A stretch of 64,000 bases of DNA from Metallyticus violacea (GCA_030762175.1 CM060833.1:69568501-69632500); one strand, 5' to 3'. Positions 12,508 through 24,689 are shown, numbered from the stretch's first letter. Program-made: numbers and translations. Notes: generated by a model from the sequence alone, not told the origin.

Positions 12508-12801
12508 ACATGAATTACTTTTTTTATTGGTTTATTTACAGACGCTCTTTAACATCTCAAGTCATCAGTGTCCCATTCAAATCAGGGAGTGAAACGGCCG
12601 ACAAATTTTGCTCAGAGGCCACCTTTTTATTTTATCGCGCCGTAAATGTACGACACGGGACCCACGGTTTTACTTCCCTTCCGAAGGAAGCCATACTTAA
12701 GATTTTTACGCCCGAAAAACTCATCGTCCTGGCCGTGATCTTGGGTATATAAGGAAAGCATGGCTACCACTACACCACCATGATCGACACACATGAATTA
12801 C
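12508..12801 (-). mobile_element. SINE-A copy 1 with 11-bp TSD, box B deleted
   Basis: A minus-strand SINE-A flanked by perfect 11-bp repeats ACATGAATTAC (12508-12518 and 12791-12801). The head begins near 12790 and keeps the box A region TGGTGTAGTGGTAGCCA. The T-arm/box B segment is missing: the sequence runs from GATCACGGCC straight into the body. The body has the family's CCTTCGGAAGG motif and the GGGTCCCGTGTCGTACATTT block. The tail is T/A-rich. It cannot now be transcribed from an internal Pol III promoter. Confidence 0.9.
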
Positions 12802-13069
12802 AAAATGAGAAATTGGACCTTGAGTAAGGATGTAAAGATATCTTATTCGTACATTTTAGGACACTTATTTTTCAAAACCATTAATATTACGTACCTTGTT
12901 AAACACGCATTCCATTATGGTGGCACTTGTCTGATGAGAAATCACTCACGTTTAAAATGGACGATGTAATAGTACACATGATATGAACTTACAGACATAC
13001 ACTTGGTTTGAAATGCACACAACGCTAATTTAACAGTAGCAGCGCATTATTATGTGAAGTGGTACGGGT
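12802..13069. other. No supported gene
   Basis: Short AT-rich spacer with nothing recognisable. Confidence 0.6.
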
Positions 13070-13965
13070 ATCTTAGGAGGTGTGTGCCAAATCATCGAAC
13101 GCTCGTTGTAATTGATTGTCGCGTCGCTTGCGCGAAACCGTTTCATTGCAGCTAATACTATCGGCGTGGGTGCTCATGGTCATGTGTTTTTTTCGACCTT
13201 TTATCTGCAGAGCACCAGTTTCCAAACTTTTATTTTTAGATCCACAGACTGGACGCCGGTACATTCGGTGGATGTTTTGGAACAGGCAGAGGACGAGCCA
13301 TCAACAAGCTCGCGATGTATTGCACAGTAATTGCTTGTTTACTACAACGGTTTTTGGCGGGTGTGACAAGAACAACAGTTGCATCCATTTTATCCTCAAA
13401 GGGTGCAAGCTCCCCAACAAGATGATTATCCTCGTTGGATTGTGTTTTGCCAAAGGTACGTGGAAAGTGCACAATGGTATCTCATTTTAGATAGTTTGTG
13501 TTTTTCACTCACGAAGCAATGTTTACCGGAGAAGGATTGGGCAAGGTCAGCAACCAGCATCTGTGGACGGAGTAAATCCTTACGCTAGCTTCATCCGTTG
13601 CTCCAACTTTGATTTGTTGTCTACATGTGGACAGGCATTGTTGGGGATAATTGGGCAATATATCCTTCCATTATATCTCATTGGTAACCACTACCTGCAG
13701 TTCATGGAGAAAATATTTCCTGACTCCTCGAAGAGTTAGACGTTACATGTGGTACCAACATGACGGCGCAGGTTCTCACTTTTCTTATGCAGTTCGAGGA
13801 TCATTTGAACAGCACATTCGGTGAACTTTAGGGACCCCTGTGCTTTCTTTGGATTTTTTGTATGGGGTCACTTGATGGGCCTATTATGACACAGAGGAGG
13901 AACTTGTCGCAGGGGTGCTTGTAGTTGTTTACTCTCTCTCAAAGACAGTGTCTTTGACTGTGTAT
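13070..13965 (+). pseudogene. Decayed IS630/Tc1/mariner-type transposase
   Basis: Relic transposase of the insect lineage with QDGAPPHFS and TPLDFFLWG motifs. In plus frames, HPFYPQRVQAPQQDDYPRW (about 13380) is the linker after the helix-turn-helix. VFFTHEAMFTGEG (13498-13536) is the first catalytic motif, with His at 13510-13512 where Asp is expected. MWYQHDGAGSHFSYAV (from 13747) is the second motif, with Asp kept at 13762-13764. SLDFLYGV near 13850 is the third motif, and EEELVA lies in the C-terminal part. The helix-turn-helix is broken by stops and frameshifts between 13100 and 13370. Terminal inverted repeats are not obvious. The short frames of 69-124 codons here are fragments of this gene. 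Confidence 0.8.
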
Positions 13966-14053
13966 GACAGTCAATGGCACGTCTTTGTGGAGTTTGGGTT
14001 AAAGTAAGAAGTCGCACTTTTAAACAGTTTTTGTAAACGATTTCAGTTGCCTT

Positions 14054-14401
14054 GAAACATAATAGAATGAATGAATGAATCAATGAATGAATGAATGAAT
14101 CAATGAATGCATGAATGGTGTTTAATGCCCGCTTTTACTAATGAGGCACCACAGGCAATGGACACTGATGATACATGAGATGAAATGATATATTGGGAAA
14201 GGATATTTTTCAAGGAAAGAAACGTTCTAGGCCTAAGTTTAGCGTACCTCCCCGACATTTGCCATTTATGAAGACTGAGGAAAACCTGGAAAAAACCTTA
14301 GTCAGGGAGAACGGTCCTGGTGAGATTCGAATCCCAGACCTCCCGCTCACGAATCCGCGCCTTAACGACCTCGGTCACCCGTGGCGGTGAAACCTAATAG
14401 A
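14054..14401 (-). mobile_element. SINE-B copy 2 with (ATTC)n tail and 13-bp TSD
   Basis: A full-length minus-strand SINE-B. The flanking repeats GAAACATAATAGA (14054-14066) and GAAACCTAATAGA (14389-14401) differ at one base. Box A and box B regions are present near the 14388 end, and an oligo-T run of six follows on the sense strand (14290-14295). Instead of the A-rich tail of other copies, the 3' end carries about 45 bp of ATTC tetramers (GAAT on the plus strand, 14067-14112), lying inside the TSD and so part of the inserted molecule or expanded since. Confidence 0.9.
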
Positions 14402-15529
14402 GTATTCGCAATCACATATGAACGTTCTTCAGTTATTAGTTTGCACTTATATATATTATTTTATATAACAAGTTTCTAGGATTATTTCCTTACATTTTTA
14501 GTATATTTATTGATATACTAAATTGATATATTTAGTTATATCAATTGCAATTCTATTTATTATACCCTTTAATAATTTTAAAATTCAAAGAATAAGAGTA
14601 TGATTATTTCTTTATGTCTCCATCTATTGATGAAGTAGAAGATAAATTATTTTCTGTCATTCCAGGAACTTTGAACGTTGAATTATGCAACATCCAGTAA
14701 AATCACTTTATGTTCAACTTTACAAAACTAAAACTATTTTAAAAGAATAAATCAACGTGGACTTAGGAAAAAGGCTTCGTGTATAAGTTCTCTATAATTC
14801 TCGAGGACAACTTACATAAATTGAATTAAAAGATTTGGAACTTCTGAAATGAGTTTGTTGAAATTAGCGACTAGCGTTATTCTGAAACAGTAAAAAGCAA
14901 AAATACAAGAATGAACTTAAGCATCACAATAAAAACTATGGAAGAATTTAATACGTTTCAGATAACTGTCAACAACTGGAAACAAAATTCTTGGTTGTCT
15001 GCTATGGGGCGTACTGTGAACACGTAATCTCCATATATTTTATGTCCTCCTTTCCATTATCTAATCGAAGTACAGGAAGACGCCCTAGCACCTGAACCAC
15101 AATGGTGAACGACCACACAGTGGTTGCCGATTTTGATGCTGAAGTGGTTATTCATAACAAAAGAGAAGTTGACGTGAATACATTCAAAGTGCTGGTGCTA
15201 CGTAATTTTCTGAAGTTATGAAATTAAATTACTTGCTTGACGACCTCATCGCTACGATTCGAAGACTGTAAACCGAATATTGAATTCTACAGATGAATTC
15301 ATATCAAATTGTCGCTCAGAGTTAATGAGGTTTGCTGAATGTGTCATTCAGTCAAGCAAACTCTCGATCTCCTCTCTGGCCCCAATAAAATGCTGAAAAA
15401 AATCTAAGTAGTAAGTCATTTTAAATATCTACTTTCGTAAAACGAAGCCGAAAATATCGTTTTAGGAATTATAATTTCCAAACTTGAGAACTTTTTTTAC
15501 TTAAACATGTTCTAATAATATTAAATAAA
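14402..15529. other. No supported gene
   Basis: AT-rich, with an inverted TATA-rich patch at about 14500-14550. Nothing else is recognisable. Confidence 0.6.
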
Positions 15530-15690
15530 AGATGGGTGAGTGGGGTAACGAATTCGCTTTGAGACCCAAAGTTTGCGGATTGGATTCCGGCTGAAGAGAA
15601 TGGATTTGACGTAAAAATCCAGAGCGTAATTTCTCCATACTATAAGGCTGGATCCCCTGTCGTGGTTTTACGACAATTTAAAGAACTTAA
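15530..15690 (+). mobile_element. Possible degenerate tRNA-derived SINE head
   Basis: GGGTGAGTGGGGTAACGAA resembles a box A, and GCGGATTGGATTCCGGC about 25 bases later resembles a mutated box B. The following sequence has moderately raised GC to about 15680. I see only one copy, so family status is unproven. Confidence 0.3.
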
Positions 15691-17399
15691 AAAAAGAAAC
15701 CGGACATTCCTCTTCCATCGATAATTCGGTCATTACCACACTTCTGGTAAAACTGCTCTTGTGGTCAGCAATTAGAAATGACATAGAAAAGCTTGTGCCA
15801 CTAAAGATTTTGATCCGGATGAAAGCTAAAAAGCGGTTGTTCATATCTCGGTACCATAAAATACCTCCCTCACTTTCCATTTTAGATTTCCTTTTTAACT
15901 GTCAACAGATTTATCAACCTGGAGACTACATTTTGCCCATTGAGCTTTTACCATACGGGCTACCATAGTTCTATAAGGCCATAAATTAAATGCATTAATT
16001 ACGATAGGGAGCAGCCTGCGGTATCATGTTCCCTAGTATTTATTTTTATGGTTAAACAAGACTGCCGGGCATTAACCCATGTATAGTAAATAATAAGCAG
16101 ATACTGCTTTAGGTATTATAGCGGGCAAAGCGCTGACCTTTAACGTTTACCCATCCTTTGCTTATACTCTGGTTAAAAGAAGGGAAATGATGCATGAATA
16201 TTTTAGGATAATAAAAAGAACGAACACTATGGGTGTACAAAAATTTGTACAAATCAAATAAAGTGTTATTTTCTCTGAAAAAATTATGACTATTATTCAG
16301 AAAATTAAAATCGATAATTTAATGAATACCCGTAGATACACTTGACACTTTCAGTCTAGTAATAAAAACTTCAAATGAAACTCTGAGAACACAGATACTT
16401 TCACCAAGCGAAAATAGCTTACTGTTGGTAATACCACACGAAATTGTGTAACCCTGAAAGCAAATAATATATATGGAAGCCTTAGTGAGGCAATTCATTT
16501 CTCAGGTTTTAATTCACTGAAAGAACAACATTAAATATATGCTCTCGAAGCTCAGTAATAATAACAGCTCACGACACAACTACATTATACTAGGACCTTA
16601 ACTCTTCGTAAACTTTGTCTCAAAATTACTTTTCCTCTCCTTGAAAATGTCCTGCGAAGGCCCTAAATTTGAGCATTATAATAGCCATATGATGAACAAA
16701 CACATCACAATGTTACAATGATAAATTACAAAATTATCATGACAATACAAAGAAAATCCAAAGAAGGAACCTATAGGTTGTTCGCTATGGCCAACTAGCA
16801 CTCGATTATGTTACAATGGAAATTTTGGGGAAATTATCCTTGGTAGTTTTAATATATATTTCCTTATTCTTTTTAACTTTCGGTCCAAATTAAACACATT
16901 ATTAGTAGGCACAATCGTGATTAGGATTTTATTTAGCTATTAAAGATCACTTTATTCGTTATTCTAAAGAAATGTTCAGAATTAAAGTGGGGGAGAAACT
17001 TCTCTGTGATTGACACTTGGGCCGTAATTATGTGGCTACTCAGCTGACATGAGGCTTGTCATATTGCTGAACAATCAAATAACAAAAACACATTATCGGT
17101 AGAGGCATGACATCATCGGCGTTGCAACAATTACCGGTTAAGGGGAGTTATACAGTAGCAATGCGTTTTCAAAGCCATGCATTAATCTAAGTTTTTGTAT
17201 GCAAGTATTTTATTAAGTGTAGTGATTGTGCTTTATATATTTCATCAATCAAAAGTGATTTTGTAGAATTTCAATGAACAACAATTCACAGTATTACATA
17301 TTTTAAACTTTGCTATTTTGTTTTCTTTTAGTTTCGTTTTTTGCGAACATTTCTCTTATATTCATCCTGAATTTAGAGAACTGTTGGCTTTAAAATAAC
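15691..17399. other. No supported gene
   Basis: AT-rich. A 69-70 codon frame on each strand at 15.67-15.97 kb is unrecognised. The patch at 17020-17160 is slightly GC-richer and may hold the 5' end of the transposon relic downstream. Confidence 0.5.
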
Positions 17400-18770
17400 T
17401 TATAGACGAGGTTAAAGGCAAAGAGCATGCTTTAGGAAAAAGGCGTAACTATTAAAATTCAAGCTCAGAAACTTCTGTATACTCATAGAGATTATTTTGA
17501 AAAAGAAAGAAAGATATAATTCCCTTACAGTATTTGAGAGAACTGCTGCGACTTTAAATTTGCATAAAAACAATTTTGTAAACATGTGTAAAGAAAAATC
17601 AAAAGCACAAGAAGAAGTATCCCTATAAAATAGGTTATCACTTCTGAAAAGAAAGAAAAAAATTATAAACTTGTGACAAAATTAGATGCATTTCAAAAGG
17701 AAGTTATACATCGTCATGTGTAACAAGAGAAAAGAACACCCAACCATTAAAAGCTGTTAGTTTCTCGTAAAAGCTCTGATCTCTTCACCGGACCTCCTTT
17801 TTCCAAAAACACAAAAAGAACAATTCCTAAAGAATAGGTTACCGCTTCTGAAAAGAAAGAAAAAATTGGTAAACGTGTGACAAAATTAGATGAATTTCAA
17901 AAGGAATTTATACGTCGTCATGAGTACGATTACTATAATAAAAAAGAACGCCCAATCATTAAAATCCATTAGCAAGCTCTGATCTCTTCACCAGATCCCC
18001 TTTTTCCCTAAGGGAAGTTTTAAAGGACCTGGTGTTTCAATGGAACATATTTTCCAAAGGAAAATTCATAATTAAAACGGCGGACATTTTAGGACATAGA
18101 TGTCATTATAAGAAGTTCATGGAAGGTGGATTTAACCTGTGTTATTTGGCTTGATGAAATATGGATTAACACAGGCCACACTCGTATATAAAGTGTTGGA
18201 CAGATCACAGGGTAAAAAGCTAGGTAAGGGAGCAGAGGTTCTTAACTCATGCTGGAAACTCAGCTGCTGCCTTTCAGATCTAGGAAAAAATTGGACTACA
18301 TAGGAGATGGATGGTAGTCGCTTTAGGATGTGATTTGAGGATCAGCTGCTATCCAATTTATCCAGCCCTTCTGTAATTGTAATGGACAATGCACCATATC
18401 ATTTGGAAGTGATTGATAAGGTTCCTAAGATACGTTCGCCTAAAGCAAATGTGATTGATTGGCTGCAAAGAAGAAATGTACAGATTCCTAAAGAAACTGG
18501 GCAACTGGCAGGAGTGATTTGAAGCAACGGAAGAAAATGGAACTGAGGGAGCTGGTTCAAAACTATAAGCCTCAATTCCCGAGATAACCATAGATGAGTT
18601 TGCTAAGAAGAAAGGTGATTGCGTAATTCCCTTACTATTGTAATTTTAACCCTATGGAACTGATGTGAGCACAAGTAAAAGGTTGCATTACCCGAAATAA
18701 CAAACAATTTACTTCAGTGAGTACAGGACTGGTTTTGAAGGGAATAGGTGAGCAGTATATTTTTAACATC
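17400..18770 (+). pseudogene. Decayed Tc1/mariner-type DDE transposase with all three catalytic codons visible
   Basis: Relic of an insect transposase family of the YLDETW / VIDNAPYH / NPIELIWA type. A helix-turn-helix region (17.4-18.0 kb) includes KRKKK, TKLDEFQK and RPIIKS-like pieces and is internally duplicated. SLREVLKDL-like sequence follows near 18010. The first catalytic motif reads LDEIWINTGHT (Asp 18153-18155). The second reads SVIVMDNAPYH (Asp 18385-18387), followed by VIDKVPKIRSPKANVIDWL. The third reads CNFNPMELM-stop-AQVKG (Glu 18657-18659), with the family's Trp codon now TGA. Many stops and frameshifts show it is dead, although the active-site codons happen to survive. Terminal repeats were not located. 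Confidence 0.8.
17600..18005 (+). repeat. 204-bp tandem duplication inside the transposase relic
   Basis: Two adjacent units (about 17600-17803 and 17804-18005) share TTCTGAAAAGAAAGAAAAA, TGACAAAATTAGATG, ATTTCAAAAGGAA and AGCTCTGATCTCTTCACC in the same order at a period of about 204 bp. They code for the same helix-turn-helix/linker segment. Unit divergence suggests the duplication is old or that both units have since decayed neutrally. Confidence 0.85.
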
Positions 18771-19404
18771 AACTTTTTGTAGCAAATAATTCATATTCTA
18801 ACACAAGCAAAAAAACTACACTAGAAACCAGTCATTTTACTATTCAGAAAAACCCTGAAGGCCTGTATATTTTTACCTCATACCTTTTCTTATTCAGAAT
18901 GGCCACTCATCTGTTTGAATAACATTTAGATAATGAAAAGGGATACCGATTCATGCTAGACAATGTATAAAATGAAACTTTCACAAAACGTAACTATGCT
19001 ATGGTAATAAAAATTATTTAATGTACCTGCTATTAAAGTCATTTTATAAGAATAATTATTATGATATTTTATAAATTTTAGAGGAAATGTTTAATATCAA
19101 TAACAATGCAGTGTAATTAACCTTATAAAACGTATTCGTTTTTGTTTTGTCTTTAGAATAGTTGAAAATGTAGTTTTAAATATAAGTTAACGTGATTTCA
19201 TACTAGAATCTCGAATTTATTTTACACTCATTCATAAATCACATGCAAAAAAGTTCCTTAACTCCTAGAAAGCATTTTTCATGAAAAAACGTTTTAAGCA
19301 GATAAATATTTGCAAGCAAAGACTGTAAAACATATAAATCTTTATGAAATTATGATAACGGGCATAGAAAAATAATTAAACTTTGAACATTAATTTCATT
19401 AATG
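18771..19404. other. No supported gene
   Basis: AT-rich sequence with nothing recognisable. Confidence 0.6.
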
Positions 19405-20230
19405 ATTATTGGGGCCGTACGGGGAATGGCGAGGTCCGCTCGCGAGATGAGGAGGAGGAAATTAATTGTTTCTTTAATTTCTTGGTTGGATGCCCCTTGT
19501 GCCGGGATCAGGAATGTTTACCTCATTCTGGAATTTTGTGACTCGCTTGAGTCTTGGGGAAGGGAAGGAAATCTATCAGGATACACGGAAACACTTAGTT
19601 GACAACATTTATTCACACTTAATATTAGAATAATGGATGTTCATGTAAACCTGGAAATGTATCGAAGATCTCAGTTTTCTCCTATATAATGCTTATCGGT
19701 GTACAATCTCCGGCTGCTCTAACTGGCTATGATTCTTTTCTTACAGACTTTGTGCACTTTGATTCTGATTGTCTATCCTTACACCTGCTTATTTCAATTA
19801 TCTCTTACTATTCCTTCCTCCGACTGCAACCTTTAGCTCCTAGCCTCGATTCTTGAATGTTAACCTCCCACTGTTCTGTGTCTTACAGCTTTCTGTATCG
19901 TACTGCTCTGTGTTCTCTTACCGCTCTGTGTCTTTCAGCTTCACTACTCTATACATTATTTTAGATGTAAAGTTTATTGTATTATTAGGAACCTCCCACC
20001 GTGAAACTTAAATCTGCGAAATTTATGGAGCTCGGTTCGATTCTCTCTGCTTTATTGGTCTTTCTTTAATATCTATAATTATACAGACTCGCTCCGATTC
20101 GTTCAATTTTGAAAGATTCCTATTTGTTGCATTGGACCAATATCCTGAAAATACATCTCACATTATAGTAATTCCAAGAATGGATATTCCTGTCATAAAT
20201 ATTCGGAAACTTTTATAATGTAACATCCCC
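19405..20230. other. GC-richer unrecognised patch with short internal repeats
   Basis: 19410-19560 has several CpG and a 66-codon plus frame. 19865-19945 repeats CTGTTCTGTGTCTTACAGC, CTGCTCTGTGTTCTCTTACC and CGCTCTGTGTCTTTCAGC at about 30-bp spacing. It may be an old LTR or untranslated transposon sequence, but I cannot name a family. Confidence 0.3.
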
Positions 20231-21147
20231 TTCACTTTTTGTCCTTTCAGATTTACCCACAATGAAATCGCGATAGACCACGTCTCGGCCATAAATAACA
20301 AACATCTATTTGTTTTGCAAAGTCATATCAGAAACCTGAATGTTATTATTATGAGGGATCATAAACTGTTGCAGTCAGCTAAGGTTGACATTTGTTCATT
20401 TTTCGAAAGAATTGGAATTGTCATTAGCACCGTTATCTTACCTATTGAAAGAATATGTTTCTCTGCTTTTGTTAAGAAGACAAGTTCTGCGTCTCGGTAA
20501 ATGGTTTTCTTTAAACCCTTTAAAAAGAGAATTATTTTTCCCCAGGTCAAAACTTTTAACATTCCCTAGCATCAGATCAATTTATATGAATTATTAGTAT
20601 TGATTATAACCATATTAGATTAATCAAATGTGGTCTTTAATTACGGCTACAATATTTATTACATTTATATTCTATATATGAGTTGATAAAATATTACTTT
20701 AACTTCACTCTGACGGATCTATTGTTCTAAATATAGTAATTTTTAAATTCATTTTATTGTTGTTTGTTTCTTGGCAGACAACATAAAATTTTTCTAAGTT
20801 TTGCTCTTTCGAGAACAATTATTTTCTGAAAATTATACTAAATTGCTACATTTTAGTATAAAAACTTGTATCATACATTTTTGTTTTACTGCAACAGACC
20901 TTAACTTTCGAATAATAGCACATATTATGTATTTCAAATAACCCATAATAATATCTCGTTCTTTAAAAACATTCATAGTTGAACAAAATTCAAAATTCAA
21001 ATTTTTAAAATGAGAAAATGAGAAAATGAGAAAAAAATTAAAATGAATTAAATATATTTTTACTCAGAGAAAAGGTGATCTTATTCCCAAAACTAAACAT
21101 TTTATCATGTTTAGAAATTACTGTTAGTTCATTTATATTTTTTCAGT
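20231..21147. other. No supported gene
   Basis: AT-rich. Overlapping 61-70 codon frames at 20.3-20.6 kb on both strands are unrecognised. Confidence 0.5.
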
Positions 21148-21330
21148 ACTATGACGTCACAGAAGGTAGACTCTGATGATACATGGGTTGAAATTATAAT
21201 ATTGGAAAAATATTTTGGGAAGGAACGTTTTAGGCCTAGGTTTAGGATACCTCTCAGGCCTTGGAAACACCTGGGAAAATCTCAAAAAGACGATCCTGGC
21301 AGAATTCCAACTCTCACTCAAGATTCATTT
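21148..21330 (-). mobile_element. SINE-B copy 3, degenerate
   Basis: The order CTGATGATACATGGGTTGAAA, AAGGAACGTTTTAGGCC, GTTTAGGATACCTC, ACGATCCTGGCAGAATTCCAA matches the SINE-B body in minus orientation. An internal deletion has removed the block around the family's ATTTGCCAGTTATGA, and the tRNA-like head is largely lost. No TSD is visible. Confidence 0.75.
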
Positions 21331-23499
21331 TTAACATAGGCTTCTCTTGTTACCAGAAAAAATTGGAAAATCCGATTTTAGAGATTATAACATAAAAAAA
21401 TCTAAATATATAAATAACAAGACTATAGAAAATATACATTTTCTAGGAGCATATTCTTTTCTAAAATTAGACATAACACTTTAACGGTGACACAATTATT
21501 TCGGCGAGGCCTTTAAGACCTTTAAGGCGAAGCTGAGATTGCTTCGTTAGATAAGTCACCGTTCAAGGCCAGCCGGGCTACAGGAGTCGGACGAATTTTA
21601 CCCAACTACTATGTTGGCTTTGAATTTCACGTCACTCAGTCAGTGATAACACACATTTCTTATACTAGAGTATACTAAATGACAAATATTCTATTTCTTA
21701 ACGAGTGTTTATTTATGATTCATATATCCGTGTCGAGTCCACTCATGCTGTCAGCAGATTATACTAAGAGAAATCCCCAGGCAATCGAGTTTCACTTCGT
21801 ACTGCGATTCATATGTGTGGTATCCACATTCTTAATGCGAAATAAGGGATAACATCCTCAAGTGAGCTATTTATTTTCATAGAGAATTAAGAAGGGTAAT
21901 GGGCAATTCTATAAGCAGATGCAGAAATGAAGGCAGGAAGCATCTCCTTGCGTGACATGACTGAGTAATAACTTTTAAGTGCATTAGATTTTATCAAACT
22001 GTCACTTTAGTGTTTCTAATGCAGATTCTTGTGTTGCCCCACCCGACTGGCTATGAGTGAGCTTATTGGTCAATGTATTCCCCCACCGCTGCTTAGGTAA
22101 AGTGAATTAAAGGCCGCATGGAGAATCTTAATTCAACTAATTTGGCTGTTCATATTTTCAGTGCATATAAACACAGTTATTAATAACGTAAACTCCTATA
22201 ACAAGTTCCACACAGTAAGTAAATTTAATGCGCTAACATTGTAACAACAGCATTTTGTAAATATTTGTTAAAAGGTTCAATGAGTGTATACCTTTGTATA
22301 TATAAATGTTTCTTAAATCAGCGTATGTGTGTATTATCATATGAACTCCATTATCTTCTGCCAGATTGTGTTTTACAAGATTAAAATATTAAACATTTAA
22401 ACAATATGCTTAATAATCGAAAGCAAAGATTGTAGATTCAAGTTATTGAGTTCGAGGCTATTATACAAACATGTAAGATGTGCTAAATTGATCAGTTTAT
22501 ATTATTTTTAAACTGACAAGGCATACTGAACGGATATAAACTGGTTAAGTACTGCACTGCCAGCCACGACAGACTGAGTTTATTTCCAGATATTCACACA
22601 CTGGGACGGTACAAATATAGATTTTACACCACATTATCTATATTAGTAACTTGGTGTTGAGTTTTGAAGATCCAAATACAATTTCTACTCGATGGTAATG
22701 TCTCCCAGGATGGGCAGTTGGTGACCAAACAGTGGTCAGTTCGTGTTCTGTTTCAACATTGAGTGGATTTGCCGTTGTCGTCATGTACAATATGATCTGA
22801 TTACTGTATTTTATAGAATGTAAATATTATGTTTGTGTCTGGCGTGACTCATTTAATTCCCAAAGATTCACAATTATCTCTTTTTATGTGGTAATTATTG
22901 TTTAAAGTCTAAGATTATTAAAACTGGAAAGGTCTCATGCTCTTTTTATAATTTGTGGCATCCAGTATGGCGTTTCTCATATATGCAAAGAAAAGTCTTA
23001 GGTGCGTAGAGCCTTGGGACTGTAGCCAGGTAGTCTGTACTTGTTACCTACGTCACCACACCTCTTCTCTCCTCCAATGTCTTAAACCTTCTATCACATG
23101 CAACTGCATCATGTGTTTATACTTAAAAACTGGACTCAGTAGGTATCTTTTAGGTGCATGATACAACGAGGTGTTGTATAAAACGCTTTACCTTCTTTAT
23201 AAGTCACCAGTAATAAGAAATCAAATCCATGTGTAACTGAAAGATTTGCAAGTTTACTTGCAACATGTTCCGTTTTAATCAAGGTTAATGTTTCTGGAGA
23301 CTCTTCTATAAAAAGTTGTGACAAGCCTTTTTTCGTCACATGTAATCTGCCGCGTTTTTTTTTTAAATTATTCACATGGAATTACATAATACAATTTCAA
23401 TGTTTTGATCACCAAGAACATACTATTTATGTCTTCCGTTCTGGTTTATAAATTGCATAACCTACTCTTTTAACATTACAGTTATTAGAAGGCAATTGT
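21331..23499. other. No supported gene
   Basis: Mostly AT-rich. A slightly GC-richer stretch at 21480-21640 contains GGCCTTTAAGACCTTTAAGG and is unrecognised. A minus frame of 79 codons (23136-23375) is also unrecognised. Confidence 0.5.
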
Positions 23500-23565
23500 G
23501 TATGTATTTTTTTTATTTTATTTTTAATTTTGTTTTTTTAATTTTTTAATTTTTTTATTTATTTT
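23500..23565 (-). other. A-rich tract just downstream of the candidate exon
   Basis: On the minus strand this is almost wholly A with scattered T and contains repeated AAATAAA. It fits either a polyadenylation region or the degenerated poly-A tail of a retrocopy. Confidence 0.5.
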
Positions 23566-23835
23566 TTATATTGAATCTTCAAACTCAAGTAAATATTGTC
23601 CAATATATCGCAACACTGCCATTCGTTGAGCAACTGAGGACCAACTAAATACTGGAAATGGCAAATAATGAGCTTCAAAATATTTCTCAGAGACATCCAG
23701 GATCTGGAGGATCTCGCGTTCGCCAATGAGAGACACAAACCTTCCTCCACCTTTTTTCTCCTTCATTGATTTGCGAGGAAGCTCTGCCTGGGGGACTGTT
23801 TCTCTTACCTTTCGAAGATAAGGATCTCCTGGTGG
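23566..23835 (-). CDS. Candidate terminal exon or retrocopy 3' end, unrecognised protein
   Basis: On the minus strand an open frame of 89 codons plus TAA runs from 23835 to 23566. It begins directly after an AG (23836-23837); the in-frame codon before is TAG, so the open stretch begins exactly at a possible splice acceptor. The polypyrimidine tract upstream is poor. The protein starts PPGDPYLRKVRETVPQAELP, has a basic KSMKEKKGGGRF segment, and ends in an aromatic and aliphatic-rich part (YLPFPVFSWSSVAQR) to EFEDSI. Codons such as GAG ATC CTC CAG ATC CTG are GC-ending, unlike the AT-rich surroundings. Just past the stop, the minus strand is strongly A-rich with AATAAA-like hexamers. It could be a host gene's last exon or a retroposed 3' end. 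I do not recognise the family. Confidence 0.4.
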   Translation of the reverse strand, partial: PPGDPYLRKVRETVPQAELPRKSMKEKKGGGRFVSLIGEREILQILDVSEKYFEAHYLPFPVFSWSSVAQRMAVLRYIGQYLLEFEDSI

Positions 23836-23837
23836 CT

Positions 23838-24261
23838 ACATAAGTTGTTCACGAAATTATATTTTTCCCCCATTTTTGGGGGGTTTCTGAATTATTAATT
23901 GAAATATTTCTACAATTTGGGAACTTAAGTTAAAATAAGCACAAAGGAAAATTGTTGTAAATGTACTTAAACAGATTCCACGAGTTCGAAAGTTTTAGTT
24001 TATAGAATGCACCAGGGAATATGCCTTTATTTGTTTTCAGGTTTTTAATTCAACAATTTTATTTATGTTTATTTTTTTGTTGTTGAATAAAATATTATTA
24101 AAACTTGGCCAATTTTACATTTATTACTGATAATTCTTAAACAGTAAAAAGTAATGTATTTAACCTTTCAAGAGCACCAAATCCCAAATTTCAACTATAT
24201 GGCAGAGTACTAAGCGATTTTATATTATAGTACGCGCATAACTTGCATAATTTGCAATGGT
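23838..24261. other. No supported gene
   Basis: AT-rich. If the candidate exon is real, this is intron. Confidence 0.5.
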
Positions 24262-24630
24262 CAGTAGATTGGCTCAGGAGGTAACGCTTTGAACCCTTAA
24301 TCAGAAGGTCCCAGGTTCAAATCCAGCTTATTAACCTGCCTGAAATTTTCTGTGGATTAACTTTGTCCATTTTAAGAAATGGCAAATGCTGAGCTACTGC
24401 CACGTATTCCATTTCATTTAATTATTCATATTCATTCTATCTCTTTTAGCGTCTTCTGTGTTTGTGGTATAATCTAGTCGGCCCTGACATAGGATTGTTC
24501 ATCCATTTAGGGAGTCCCTCAGTGTGCACGTGTACTCTAAGTGTGTCCAGTATAATTACTCCCCGATAGGCGATAGTATGTAGGTTCCAGGAGTTATAAG
24601 TCCTACAAATAGAGTGGGGGAAATAGAGCG
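24262..24630 (+). mobile_element. tRNA-derived SINE-like element (SINE-C type head)
   Basis: The head reads TTGGCTCAGGAGGTAACGC (box A type), then AAGGTCCCAGGTTCAAATCC (box B). It aligns with the head at 30.2 kb over the whole tRNA-like part, suggesting the same class I tRNA origin, perhaps Lys-like. The body differs, runs about 290 bp and ends in a (GAAA)n array at 24631. I found no clear TSD. Confidence 0.6.
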
Positions 24631-24631
24631 A

Positions 24632-24687
<56 letters not shown>

Positions 24688-24689
24688 AG
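24631..24689. repeat. (GAAA)n microsatellite, probable SINE tail
   Basis: About 59 bp of pure GAAA repeats, placed where the 3' tail of the preceding SINE-like element would be. Its minus-strand reading gives the FFLSFFLS-type open frame nearby, which is an artefact. Confidence 0.95.
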
